A DNA stretch of 38,993 nucleotides from Cryomorphaceae bacterium (lineage in GTDB: Bacteria > Bacteroidota > Bacteroidia > Flavobacteriales > Schleiferiaceae). Below, in pieces: positions 26,826 through 34,046 of the stretch. The position numbers and the translations under genes were made by a program. The notes under the pieces are model-generated. The model made no database searches, was not told the origin of the DNA, and saw only the letters and a list, made by a program, of their open reading frames with translations. The stretch lies in NCBI GenBank assembly GCA_024639785.1, contig JAHEGI010000006.1, positions 13,766 to 52,758 of the forward strand, read 5' to 3'. Within the stretch, counting starts at the first letter, position 1. The number at the start of each line of letters is the position of its first letter.

Positions 26826-27940
26826 AGCATTTGCAAGAATGAAATTTCCTTGGAATTCAATAGACGATAATGGCCACGTTCCAAGCTCTTTTTAGTGAGG
26901 CCGGCAAACGAGGTCCGATCCAATTTGATTACCTCATACCCGAGGTGTTCAAAAATTCGACGCACAATTCGATTTCGTCCCACATGCAATTCAACGCCCA
27001 AATTGAAGAAATCGTCTTTGGTGATAAATTCTGCCTTGTCCACCATTACGGGGCCGTCTTCGAGTACTAAGCCTTCTTTGAGCGCAATCATATCCGCAGG
27101 GGTGAAGGGCTTGTCCAGAGTGACTTGGTAAATCTTCTTAGCGCCATGACTTGGATGGGTTAATTTCTTCGCCATCGCGCCATCATTGGTTAAAAGCAAA
27201 ACGCCCGTTGTTCCACGATCAAGTCTACCTACGGGATAGATGCGTTCCTTGCATGCTTTTGCGACCAAATCCATCACGGTTTTGCGTGCCTTTTCGTCAT
27301 CTACAGTGGTGATAAACCCTTTTGGTTTATTCAAAAGCACATAGACTTTACGCTCTGACTTGAGGCGTTCTCCGGCGTAGCGAACGTCGTCGGCTGGGCC
27401 AACTTTGAACCCCATCTCGGTAATCACTTTGCCATTCACGGTAACCATCCCATCGGCAATGAGGCTATCAGCGTCACGGCGTGAGCAAATTCCTGCATGG
27501 GCCAAAAAGCGATTCAAGCGCATTTCGTCCGTAGAGGGAGCAAATTCCTCGGCGGTTTTGTATCGAGGCTTTCCGCGTTGTGCTTGCTTCTTCTCCCAGT
27601 ACTCTCGATCTCCCCGCTCCCCGCGTTGAGGTCCAGATCCAAAAGATTTTTGAGGGCGGTCGCCGTAGGGTTTCTGGCTGCGGTCGCCCCAAGCGGGCTT
27701 GTCGCCAAAGTTGCGTTGTGGACGATCGCCTGAGGGCCGGTCGCCATGAGGGCGGTCAGAACGGGGACGTTCGTCGCGGGATCCACCACTTTGAGGCATT
27801 GAAAATTTCCGTCGGCCATCAGGGCCGCGCTCCTCACTAAAGGAAGCTCTGGAAGGTCGACCGGCGTCGCCCTCACGGCGAGACGGTTTGTTGGTCGGAC
27901 GCGAAGGTTTTCCCCCACGCGATGGGCGCTGTTCTTTCAC
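26822..27940 (-). CDS. RluB/RsuA-family pseudouridine synthase with disordered basic N-terminus
   Basis: This enzyme isomerises a uridine in rRNA. An S4 RNA-binding domain (MRLNRFLAHAGICSRRDADSLI) is followed by the catalytic domain with Asp in GRLDRGTTGVLLLTND and the closing VGRNRIVRRIFEHLGYEV. It resembles RluB (large-subunit rRNA), but the target is not certain. The first 130 or so residues are a low-complexity Arg/Gly/Asp/Pro/Ser region with repeated GDRP units, common in Bacteroidota versions. No ATG lies near the front: the frame is open back to a TTG at 27970, but that stretch contains a TACCTTTG box. GTG 27940 is therefore preferred (372 residues). The start is uncertain. Confidence 0.87.
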   Translation of the reverse strand: MKEQRPSRGGKPSRPTNKPSRREGDAGRPSRASFSEERGPDGRRKFSMPQSGGSRDERPRSDRPHGDRPSGDRPQRNFGDKPAWGDRSQKPYGDRPQKSFGSGPQRGERGDREYWEKKQAQRGKPRYKTAEEFAPSTDEMRLNRFLAHAGICSRRDADSLIADGMVTVNGKVITEMGFKVGPADDVRYAGERLKSERKVYVLLNKPKGFITTVDDEKARKTVMDLVAKACKERIYPVGRLDRGTTGVLLLTNDGAMAKKLTHPSHGAKKIYQVTLDKPFTPADMIALKEGLVLEDGPVMVDKAEFITKDDFFNLGVELHVGRNRIVRRIFEHLGYEVIKLDRTSFAGLTKKSLERGHYRLLNSKEISFLQML

Positions 27941-27957
27941 AGGTTCAAATATTTCTG

Positions 27958-27965
27958 CAAAGGTA
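27958..27965 (-). promoter_or_regulatory. Putative -7 promoter box (TACCTTTG) of the pseudouridine synthase-AsmA operon
   Basis: TACCTTTG on the minus strand matches TAnnTTTG. It ends 17 bases before the proposed GTG start and lies within the upstream open frame, arguing against the TTG at 27970 as start. No TTG was found at the normal -33 spacing. Confidence 0.4.
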
Positions 27966-27988
27966 GGCAATTCCCGTGCCGTACTGCG

Positions 27989-28366
27989 TTAGTCCCAAGA
28001 CTCCCAAATGTTTGCAAATACTTGAATCTGTGGGGATTCCAAGTCGCCACTGAGTACGCAGAGGACAAATTCGGGTTCGTGTGTCCTCAGTGCGTCGGGG
28101 CGCAACTGCCTTGCGGCGCGATAAATCCGTCGGGCCTGCCTGGGATTCAAGGGCAATTGCTCCCAGTTCCTTGAACGGTATTTAACTTCCACAGCAAGCA
28201 ATCTTTGACTATCAGGATTCCAAAGCAGGAGATCTACTTCGGCTCGACCGACCCGTCCATTTTGGGAGATTAAATGATAGCCTTGCTGCTCAAAATGCAC
28301 GATTGCATGGGCTTCGGCTCGAAAGCCCGCCCAACGACGTTTAGAGGGGAGAAAGATGGCCACCAT
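27989..28366 (-). CDS. UPF0102 (YraN-like) nuclease-fold protein
   Basis: The 125-residue protein matches UPF0102/YraN: GFRAEAHAIVHFEQQGYHLISQNGRVGRAEVDLLLW, then LLAVEVKYRS. The Glu, Asp and Glu-x-Lys of this block (AEVDLL and VEVK) form the metal site of a PD-(D/E)XK-like endonuclease fold. The usual N-terminal GxxGE motif is changed to GFRAEA, which is a mild deviation. Biological role is unknown; YraN-like proteins have been linked by position to RNase HII and DNA-uptake genes. Its ATG overlaps the end of the LD-carboxypeptidase gene by 26 bases, so the two are cotranscribed. Confidence 0.8.
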   Translation of the reverse strand: MVAIFLPSKRRWAGFRAEAHAIVHFEQQGYHLISQNGRVGRAEVDLLLWNPDSQRLLAVEVKYRSRNWEQLPLNPRQARRIYRAARQLRPDALRTHEPEFVLCVLSGDLESPQIQVFANIWESWD

Positions 28367-29243
28367 TCAAATCTACATCGAGCTGGTAGGCATATCCGGT
28401 AATAAACGGTTCATTGTCTTCGAGGTGTCCGAAAGGAAGGTTGCACGCGAGCGGGAGGTCTTTTGGGAACGCTTCACGAATGATTTCAAGAGGCTCCTTT
28501 CCAAATGGAATCGCGTTGTCTTTCATATCTGAAAAGGCACCTAGCGCAACACCCTTGATTCCGTCTAACACACCCGCTCGGCGCAGCCCCCACATCATTC
28601 GATCCAAATGGTAGCGGTATTCGTCCAAATCTTCCAGGGCAAGGATGCAACCATTCAAATTTGGAAAACTGCTCGAGCCAAGCATACTGTAGAGGACGGA
28701 TAAATTCCCACCAACGAGTCGGCCCTTGACGCTGCCCATTTGATTTAATGGGTGATTTTCGGCCCGCAAGGCTTGGGGCTCACCGCGTAATAGAGCCGCT
28801 AGATGATGGGCAGAGGTCTCCGTGACCATGGGTCTTTGGATGGGCATCCAGCTGTGAATGGCACAGAGTTGATGTTGAAAGGCATGACCCAGAAGCAGGG
28901 TAAAGTCGCTGAAGCCGATTAGCCATTTAGGTTGAGATACTAGCGCGGACCAATTCACCCCATCGACCATTCGCACGGCTCCATAGCCGCCCCGAATGCT
29001 CCATATGGCCTTGACCTCAGGGTGCGCGATGGCCCAGTTGACGTCGGCCGCGCGGGTAGCGTCGTCGCCGCCAAACTGCTGGTCGCGGGCGCCCAAATTC
29101 GGCGCGCGAAAGGGGTTGAAGCCTTGGGCGCGGATCCAAGATTCGGCCTGATCAATCACAGAAGCCTCGCCAAAGCGGGAAACGGAGACCAATGCGATGC
29201 CATCGCCGGGCTTCAAAAATGGTGGAGAAACGCTTTGCATCAT
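28341..29243 (-). CDS. LD-carboxypeptidase (peptidase family S66)
   Basis: The cytosolic serine peptidase removes the terminal D-alanine from murein tetrapeptides during cell-wall recycling. The 300-residue protein carries the S66 triad: Ser112 in LIGFSDFT, Glu204 in LALEDLDEY and His273 in LPFGHLEDNEPF. The RGGYG turn (residues 84-88) is also family-typical. No signal peptide is present, consistent with recycling. There are two ATGs in a row (29243 and 29240). It is divergent from metG across 41 bases and followed by the overlapping UPF0102 gene. Together with murQ it indicates an active murein recycling pathway. Confidence 0.93.
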   Translation of the reverse strand: MMQSVSPPFLKPGDGIALVSVSRFGEASVIDQAESWIRAQGFNPFRAPNLGARDQQFGGDDATRAADVNWAIAHPEVKAIWSIRGGYGAVRMVDGVNWSALVSQPKWLIGFSDFTLLLGHAFQHQLCAIHSWMPIQRPMVTETSAHHLAALLRGEPQALRAENHPLNQMGSVKGRLVGGNLSVLYSMLGSSSFPNLNGCILALEDLDEYRYHLDRMMWGLRRAGVLDGIKGVALGAFSDMKDNAIPFGKEPLEIIREAFPKDLPLACNLPFGHLEDNEPFITGYAYQLDVDLNGGHLSPL

Positions 29244-29270
29244 AGTTCCAAACCAAGGTACTGCCCTTTG

Positions 29271-29278
29271 TACTTTTG
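29271..29278 (+). promoter_or_regulatory. Putative -7 promoter box (TACTTTTG) of metG
   Basis: TACTTTTG matches TAnnTTTG exactly and ends 6 bases before the metG ATG at 29285. No clear TTG is seen at the -33 spacing. The in-frame TTG at 29276 lies within the box and is unlikely to be the start. Confidence 0.5.
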
Positions 29279-29284
29279 TCCTAC

Positions 29285-31330
29285 ATGAAGTCTTACAAAC
29301 GATCTACTATCACGGCCGCCTTGCCCTATGCCAATGGGCCTATTCACATCGGGCACCTGGCTGGATGTTATCTGCCTGCAGACATCTATGTGCGCTATTT
29401 GCGCATGAGCGGCGAAGCGGTGGCTTTCGTTTGTGGATCAGATGAACACGGCATGGCGATAACCATGAAGGCGCGGAAAGAGGGCGTTACCCCCCGCGAA
29501 ATTGTGGACCGCTACCACGAGATGATGCGCGAAGCGCTGGCAGGCTTTGGCGTGCAGTTTGACATTTACTCGCGCACGTCGTCGCCCAAACATGCGGAAG
29601 TGGCGAGCAATTTCTTCCAAACCCTCTATGAAAAAGGGGTGTTTGAAGCCCGAGAAACGGATCAGTACTACGATCCCGAAGCAGAGCAATTTTTAGCGGA
29701 CCGCTACATCACCGGCACCTGCCCCAAGTGCCAAGCAGCTGGGGCCTATGGCGACCAGTGCGAGAAGTGCGGTTCCACGTTGAATCCCACGGAATTAATC
29801 AACCCGACGTCGACGCTTTCGGGCTCGGCCCCGGAAATGCGCAAGACGACCAATTGGTTCTTGCCTTTGGACAAGCTAGCGCCTGAACTGCGCACCTACA
29901 TCGAGTCCCACCCCGAATGGAAATCCAACGTTTTCGGCCAGTGCAAGTCCTGGTTGGATGCCGGCGATGGCCTGCAGCCCCGAAGCATGACCCGCGACCT
30001 CGATTGGGGCGTTCCCGTCCCTGTGGAAGGTGCGGATGGCAAGGTGCTCTACGTGTGGTTTGATGCGCCCTTAGGGTATATTACCGCTACGCAGGAGCTC
30101 TTTGGGGACGATTGGGAAAAATGGTGGAAGGATGAGGACACCCGCTTGGTACACTTCATCGGCAAGGACAATATTGTCTTTCACTGCCTGATTTTCCCAG
30201 CCATTCTGATGCAGCATGGCGGGTATATTTTGCCCCAGGACGTGCCTGCGAATGAGTTTTTGAACCTCGAGGGCGAGAAGCTTTCAACGTCCCGAAACTG
30301 GGCCGTTTGGCTGCACGAATACCTCGCCGATTTCCCTGGAAAGCAAGATTCGCTGCGTTACGCTTTGTGCGCCACCATGCCCGAAACGAAGGATAATGAC
30401 TTTACCTGGGCCGATTTCCAGCAGCGCAACAACTCGGAGCTGGTTGCCATCCTTGGCAACTTGGTCAACCGCGTGATGGTCCTCAATCACAAGTACTGCG
30501 CGGGCTTGGTGCCCGCCGCAGGCTCGGCCCCCGAGGACCTGGGGGCCATAGCAGCTATTGCCCAGCAATCGGCCAAAGTGTCGGCGGCCTTGGACGCCTA
30601 CCGCTTCCGCGAAGCCTTGACCGAAGCCATGAACCTCGCCCGTGTCGGCAACAAGTATTTGGCGGATGCCGAACCTTGGAAAGTGGTTAAAACGAATCCT
30701 GTGCGCGCCGCGGAGATTCTGGGTACAGCCACCCAAATCATGGCTGCGCTCGGCGTGGTCTTTGAGCCCTTCCTGCCCTTTAGCGCCGCGAAAATTCGCG
30801 CCATGCTGGGGATGGAGTTGGCAGATTGGTCGCTTTTGGCTGGGACGAGCTTGGTGCCGGCCGGACAACCTCTTGCGGAACCTGCCCTTTTGTTTGAAAA
30901 GATTGAAGACGAAGCCATGGACGCCCAGCGTGCCAAACTCGTCAAACCTGTTGAAACCCCTGTTAAGCCTGTGGAAACTCCTGCTATTCCCGCTATTGCG
31001 GCCAACATCGACTACGATCAATTTGCTGGATTGGACCTTCGTGTCGCTACCATTTTGGAAGCCACTAAGGTGCCCAAGGCCGACCGCTTGCTCCAATTGA
31101 CCCTAGACACCGGTGTCGATCGCCGCACGGTTTTATCGGGCATTGCAGAGCACTTCGCGCCCGAAGAGGTGATCGGTCGTCAGGTGGTGCTTTTGGCCAA
31201 TTTGGCGCCACGCACCATTCGCGGGGTGGAATCGCAAGGCATGATTCTCATGGCCGAAAACCCGGAAACGGGCAAGTTGGAATTCCTTCAGCCCGGCGCT
31301 GCATTGCCAGCAGGGGCGACGATTAGGTGA
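29285..31330 (+). CDS. metG: Methionyl-tRNA synthetase (with C-terminal tRNA-binding domain)
   Basis: The enzyme charges tRNA-Met. The 681-residue protein has the HIGH motif at residues 21-24 and a zinc knuckle [19 protein letters not shown]. The KMSKS loop is present as KLSTS (332-336), the usual form in this phylum. A C-terminal EMAP/Trbp111 tRNA-binding domain (about 580-681: [18 protein letters not shown] and [21 protein letters not shown]) follows a short linker with a repeated KPVETP unit. ATG 29285 is chosen over a TTG at 29276 because that triplet is part of a promoter-like TACTTTTG box. A tRNA-Arg gene begins 14 bases after the stop and may share the transcript. Confidence 0.97.
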   Translation: MKSYKRSTITAALPYANGPIHIGHLAGCYLPADIYVRYLRMSGEAVAFVCGSDEHGMAITMKARKEGVTPREIVDRYHEMMREALAGFGVQFDIYSRTSSPKHAEVASNFFQTLYEKGVFEARETDQYYDPEAEQFLADRYITGTCPKCQAAGAYGDQCEKCGSTLNPTELINPTSTLSGSAPEMRKTTNWFLPLDKLAPELRTYIESHPEWKSNVFGQCKSWLDAGDGLQPRSMTRDLDWGVPVPVEGADGKVLYVWFDAPLGYITATQELFGDDWEKWWKDEDTRLVHFIGKDNIVFHCLIFPAILMQHGGYILPQDVPANEFLNLEGEKLSTSRNWAVWLHEYLADFPGKQDSLRYALCATMPETKDNDFTWADFQQRNNSELVAILGNLVNRVMVLNHKYCAGLVPAAGSAPEDLGAIAAIAQQSAKVSAALDAYRFREALTEAMNLARVGNKYLADAEPWKVVKTNPVRAAEILGTATQIMAALGVVFEPFLPFSAAKIRAMLGMELADWSLLAGTSLVPAGQPLAEPALLFEKIEDEAMDAQRAKLVKPVETPVKPVETPAIPAIAANIDYDQFAGLDLRVATILEATKVPKADRLLQLTLDTGVDRRTVLSGIAEHFAPEEVIGRQVVLLANLAPRTIRGVESQGMILMAENPETGKLEFLQPGAALPAGATIR

Positions 31331-31344
31331 TACCTCAGCCATTT

Positions 31345-31416
31345 GGCCCCGTAGTTCAACGGATAGAATAGACGTTTCCTAAACGTTTGATCCAGGTTCG
31401 ATTCCCGGCGGGGCTA
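31345..31416 (+). tRNA. tRNA-Arg (anticodon CCU)
   Basis: A 72-base cloverleaf can be drawn: acceptor GGCCCCG/CGGGGCT (first pair G-U), D arm GTTC/GAAT, anticodon stem GACGT/ACGTT around loop TTCCTAA, T loop TTCGATT, discriminator A. The anticodon CCU reads AGG arginine codons. CCA is not encoded. The T stem CCAGG/CCCGG has one A-C mismatch in its middle. The gene lies 14 bases after metG. Confidence 0.93.
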
Positions 31417-31431
31417 CAAGTCGAAAGAGTT

Positions 31432-31478
31432 TTTGCAGCTGGCGCTCCGCGATGCTGCAAAGACGCTTTCTCGTTTTT
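31432..31478 (+). terminator. Probable intrinsic terminator after tRNA-Arg(CCU)
   Basis: TTTGCAGC (31432-31439) pairs with GCTGCAAA (31454-31461) over 8 bases. An inner GCG/CGC pair lies in the loop, and further AAAG/CTTT pairing is possible outside. A run of five T (31474-31478) follows. It begins 16 bases past the tRNA end. The rest of the gap up to 31594 shows nothing clear except a TACATTTT box 30 bases before the next gene. Confidence 0.6.
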
Positions 31479-31594
31479 GGATGGTGCAGCTGGGGCTCAG
31501 AAGGCGGCACCGTGGGTGGTTGGGTTTATGAAATAACTCATAGCCGGCGTTACCTTCGGAAGTACATTTTACCTCATCCGTTCCGTTCAAAAAC

Positions 31595-31954
31595 ATGACT
31601 GACACCTCCCATCACGATGCCCGAATCGCACAGATGACCTTCGCATCGGTTTATCCTCACTATGTGACCAAAGTGGTCAAAAAGGGTCGAACAGAAGCCG
31701 AGCTCCGCAGTGTGATATCATGGTTGACGGGCTTTGAAGAGGCGACCCTAGACGCGCACTTAGCGTCAAAGACCACGTTCGAAGACTTCTTTGGTGCAGC
31801 CTCGTTGCCTGATAATGCTTCCCAGATCAAAGGGGTCATCTGTGGCTATCGCGTTGAGGAAATTACCAATGTCCTCACCCAACAAGTACGTTATATGGAC
31901 AAGTTGGTGGATGAATTGGCCAAAGGCAAAGCCTTGGAAAAGGTGATCCGTTGA
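31595..31954 (+). CDS. DUF2200-family protein
   Basis: This 119-residue soluble protein matches DUF2200 along its whole length: RIAQMTFASVYPHYVTKVVKKGRTEAEL, SWLTGFEEATL, TFEDFF, GVICGYRVEEI and the closing YMDKLVDELAKGKALEKVIR. The family is widespread, short and helical, and has no established function. It stands alone on the plus strand, downstream of the tRNA-Arg terminator. It converges on the DoxX gene with only 2 bases between the stop codons, which leaves no room for a terminator between them. Confidence 0.85.
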   Translation: MTDTSHHDARIAQMTFASVYPHYVTKVVKKGRTEAELRSVISWLTGFEEATLDAHLASKTTFEDFFGAASLPDNASQIKGVICGYRVEEITNVLTQQVRYMDKLVDELAKGKALEKVIR

Positions 31955-31956
31955 GG

Positions 31957-32355
31957 TTAAACTTTACGTCCTGCCCACCAAGAGTCGACGCTCCAACGAC
32001 CTGGACCTAGCAATAATACCGCCAAGAAGGCAATGGCGTAAAGCAAAGCGTGTTCTTTATCTGCTAATGGGTCCGAGCCATGTGCTACGAAGGCAGCTAC
32101 TAACATGGTGAAGGCCGCAGGAGCGGCCATCCAACGTGTTTTAAGGCCCGCCAAGATGAACGCCGGAGCAACGAGTTCACCAAAAATGGTGAGGATCAAA
32201 GAAAGGGTTGTTCCCAAACCCAAAAAGTCCATGAACTTCACGGGTTCCCCGGCTTCTAAAGCTTGGCTCAGGCGCTCGTATTTGGCCCAACCGTGTGGAA
32301 TCATCAAGAAGGAGGTTCCTGCGCGCAACAAGAATAGGCCCAATGCATGTGTCAT
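31957..32355 (-). CDS. DoxX-family membrane protein
   Basis: The 132-residue protein has four hydrophobic segments in the DoxX pattern. It starts MTHALGLFLLRAGTSFLMIPHGWAKYE, where the first helix and the HGWAK turn are family-typical. Then follow LSLILTIFGELVAPAFILAGL, AAPAAFTMLVAAFVAHG and ALLYAIAFLAVLLLGPG. DoxX-like proteins are inner-membrane proteins, some tied to quinone or redox stress chemistry; no precise role is readable here. ATG 32355 is favoured over an upstream start at 32403, which overlaps the previous gene. A TATATTCG box (32361-32368) ends 5 bases before the ATG, within the 3' end of the cytochrome-like gene. Confidence 0.85.
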   Translation of the reverse strand: MTHALGLFLLRAGTSFLMIPHGWAKYERLSQALEAGEPVKFMDFLGLGTTLSLILTIFGELVAPAFILAGLKTRWMAAPAAFTMLVAAFVAHGSDPLADKEHALLYAIAFLAVLLLGPGRWSVDSWWAGRKV

Positions 32356-32377
32356 GAGCACGAATATAGGCGATGCC

Positions 32378-33088
32378 CTAATTGTTCGGTGCGCCCGCGG
32401 CAATCCACTTTTCGAGTTGTAGAATCTGACAGTCCGTCAAACCACTACCACTTGGAGGCATGGCCACATAGCCGGATTGGTGCTTCACAGCGCCCATTAA
32501 GCGGTTATTCGTAGTGGCGGCAACGACCCCAGCATATTGATCCAATGCCACATACCCAGGGGTGCTGGTCGCGTTATGGCAGCCGACACAAAACGTCTGC
32601 ATCATAGGTTGAATGGTGCCGCTAAATGTAAAGGCCGTGGTGTCGCAGCCCGATTCACAAGAATTGTTCTTCGCACCTTGCTGAATCCAAGTCTTTATCA
32701 GCTGGATTTGGCTCGCTGTCAAACTTGCCGGAGGAGGAGGCATGATTTTATCCGGGTCATTCTCGACCAGAACCTCGTACAACTCACTGTTGTTAGGCTG
32801 GCCAGCCTTCACATTTCCAGTGTTCATGATTGACGTGTACGAGGTTAGAACCACACCGTCCTGCGCCGAAGCCGCATCATGGCATCCGCTCATAGCACAG
32901 CTAGAAACAATCAAAGGCAATACCTCTTGCTGGAAATACACCGTGTCTGGATCGCAATTACTCCCTGAATTTCCACCACCAGTGCTATCAATTGGATTTG
33001 GATCCACATGGATGGGATCGTGCTTGCAGCTCGTAAAAAAGACCCCCATGGCGAGGGTTAAAACAACGATAGAAAGGGAGTATTTCAT
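32378..33088 (-). CDS. Cytochrome-c-like lipoprotein with two heme-type motifs
   Basis: The 236-residue protein carries a lipoprotein signal (MKYSLSIVVLTLAMGVFFTSC, lipidated Cys21). A Gly/Asn/Pro-rich spacer precedes two repeats of a cytochrome-c-like domain. The first has Cys64, Cys69 and His70 in CAMSGCH (CX4CH). The second has the normal CVGCH at Cys167, Cys170 and His171. Each is followed by a MPPP- or MPPS-type Met, a plausible sixth heme ligand (IMPPPPASL and AMPPSGSGL), and by a closing IKTWI / LEKWI helix. This resembles the 'planctomycete-type' cytochrome domains common in Bacteroidota. It is probably an envelope electron carrier or sensor. A pair of extra cysteines (SCESGC) lies between the two repeats. 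Confidence 0.85.
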   Translation of the reverse strand: MKYSLSIVVLTLAMGVFFTSCKHDPIHVDPNPIDSTGGGNSGSNCDPDTVYFQQEVLPLIVSSCAMSGCHDAASAQDGVVLTSYTSIMNTGNVKAGQPNNSELYEVLVENDPDKIMPPPPASLTASQIQLIKTWIQQGAKNNSCESGCDTTAFTFSGTIQPMMQTFCVGCHNATSTPGYVALDQYAGVVAATTNNRLMGAVKHQSGYVAMPPSGSGLTDCQILQLEKWIAAGAPNN

Positions 33089-33141
33089 GCGCTAGGGTTT
33101 TGGATGTATCATCAAAAACGAGGCCGCAATGAAGTAAGGCC

Positions 33142-33672
33142 TCAGGGAACATCAATTTTCGTTGACCCTGTGTCTAACATCTCAATGTCATCCAACAGGC
33201 CATCAACGGCCTCATTAGGCACCGCAAATGACAGCGTGTAATGATCAATTTTCCACGAATTGCGCCCATGGTCAAAGATCAAGATGGCCGTGCCGCGACA
33301 GCGCCCCATGTGCTCGGAGTCTAATTTTTCATCCAGCCAAGCCACATCTCCAAGAGAGCGAATATGTCGCTCGCCCGGCACCGGGATAAAAGTCCATGCC
33401 GAGGCCCGTTGGAAATAACGACGACTCCAGGATTTGAACTCGCTAGTCGTCCAGCGCTCTGTTTCATCCGTGCCGATAAAAATGCTTTCTTCCGAAGCCA
33501 TTGTTCCGAAGTACGTTGTCGAGTCTGCCACACTGGCGGCGTGGTGCCAGGCGTCCATGACCATGTGAATGTCCGTGTGATTGGCGATGGATTCTGCTTC
33601 CTCGGTAGGCTGGCAGGCAGTAAGCAGACCAAGCATAGCTATGCTGAAAAGCAAAAGAGATTTCTGATTCAT
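33142..33672 (-). CDS. NTF2-like (SnoaL/DUF4440-type) lipoprotein
   Basis: The 176-residue protein starts with a lipoprotein signal (MNQKSLLLFSIAMLGLLTAC, lipid Cys20). An NTF2-like cone fold follows: a helix MVMDAWHHAASVADSTTYFGTMA, then ESIFIGTDETERWTTSEFKSW and a final strand WKIDHYTLSF. Many such proteins bind small ligands or act as accessory envelope proteins; no catalytic residue set is evident. ATG 33672 is chosen over an upstream in-frame start because the signal peptide begins there. It faces the tRNA-Arg(CCG) gene across a 36-base gap that seems to hold both promoters. Confidence 0.75.
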   Translation of the reverse strand: MNQKSLLLFSIAMLGLLTACQPTEEAESIANHTDIHMVMDAWHHAASVADSTTYFGTMASEESIFIGTDETERWTTSEFKSWSRRYFQRASAWTFIPVPGERHIRSLGDVAWLDEKLDSEHMGRCRGTAILIFDHGRNSWKIDHYTLSFAVPNEAVDGLLDDIEMLDTGSTKIDVP

Positions 33673-33676
33673 TTTC

Positions 33677-33697
33677 CTAAGGTAAGGACTACTTTTG
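33677..33697. promoter_or_regulatory. Overlapping divergent promoter boxes between the NTF2-like gene and tRNA-Arg(CCG)
   Basis: TACCTTAG on the minus strand (33684-33677) ends 4 bases before the lipoprotein ATG. TACTTTTG on the plus strand (33690-33697) ends 11 bases before the tRNA. Both resemble TAnnTTTG; the plus-strand copy is exact. Confidence 0.45.
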
Positions 33698-33708
33698 CAG
33701 CCTGGATT

Positions 33709-33780
33709 GGCTCCGTAGTACAATGGATAGTATGTGGGTTTCCGGAGCCTAAGATGCAGGTTCGATTCCTGCCGGGGCTA
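33709..33780 (+). tRNA. tRNA-Arg (anticodon CCG)
   Basis: A 72-base cloverleaf: acceptor GGCTCCG/CGGGGCT (G-U first pair and one further wobble), D arm GTAC/GTAT, anticodon stem TGGGT/GCCTA around loop TTCCGGA, T arm GCAGG/CCTGC with loop TTCGATT, discriminator A. The anticodon CCG reads CGG arginine codons. CCA is not encoded. It has its own TACTTTTG box and is followed by a terminator hairpin. Confidence 0.94.
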
Positions 33781-33812
33781 CAAATCAGGCGCCCAGGCGT
33801 CACTCCGGAATG

Positions 33813-33850
33813 ACCGCCCCGCAGGGAAACTTGTCGGGGTGGTTTTGTTT
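33813..33850 (+). terminator. Intrinsic terminator after tRNA-Arg(CCG)
   Basis: ACCGCCCCG (33813-33821) pairs with CGGGGTGGT (33835-33843; one G-U pair) around a 13-base loop, followed by TTTTGTTT. It lies 33 bases after the tRNA and closes its transcription unit. Confidence 0.75.
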
Positions 33851-33910
33851 CAGGGCTATTCCCACGGCTATGCGAAGTATTTTAGCCCTCTTGATATAGA
33901 ATTACAGGAA

Positions 33911-34042
33911 ATGACATTTTTATACATCGGACCCGGGATGGGCATCGGATCTCTCATTTTGGTGGGATTAATCGTGGGAATTGTTTTATTGGCTGTTGGT
34001 TACACGGTTTGGGCGCGAATCAAGCGGATATTTAAGAAGTAA
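33911..34042 (+). CDS. Small single-pass membrane protein with PGxG motif, upstream of sulfotransferases
   Basis: This 43-residue protein reads MTFLYIGPGMGIGSLILVGL, then a hydrophobic helix and a basic end (WARIKRIFKK). That gives one membrane span with a positive cytosolic tail. The opening Y-I-G-P-G-x-G resembles the 'Y-I-D-P-G-T-G' start of small membrane proteins that I recall near glycan-modifying enzymes in many bacteria; that link is from memory. Its stop is 4 bases before the GTG start of the sulfotransferase gene, so the two are surely cotranscribed. The frame extends upstream through the terminator and tRNA, which is not credible, so ATG 33911 is used. Confidence 0.65.
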   Translation: MTFLYIGPGMGIGSLILVGLIVGIVLLAVGYTVWARIKRIFKK

Positions 34043-34046
34043 CTGG

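Noticed and set aside
30284-31096. 270-codon minus-strand frame opposite metG
   Set aside because: A by-product of the GC-rich metG codons; low-complexity Gly/His/Arg content and no motif.
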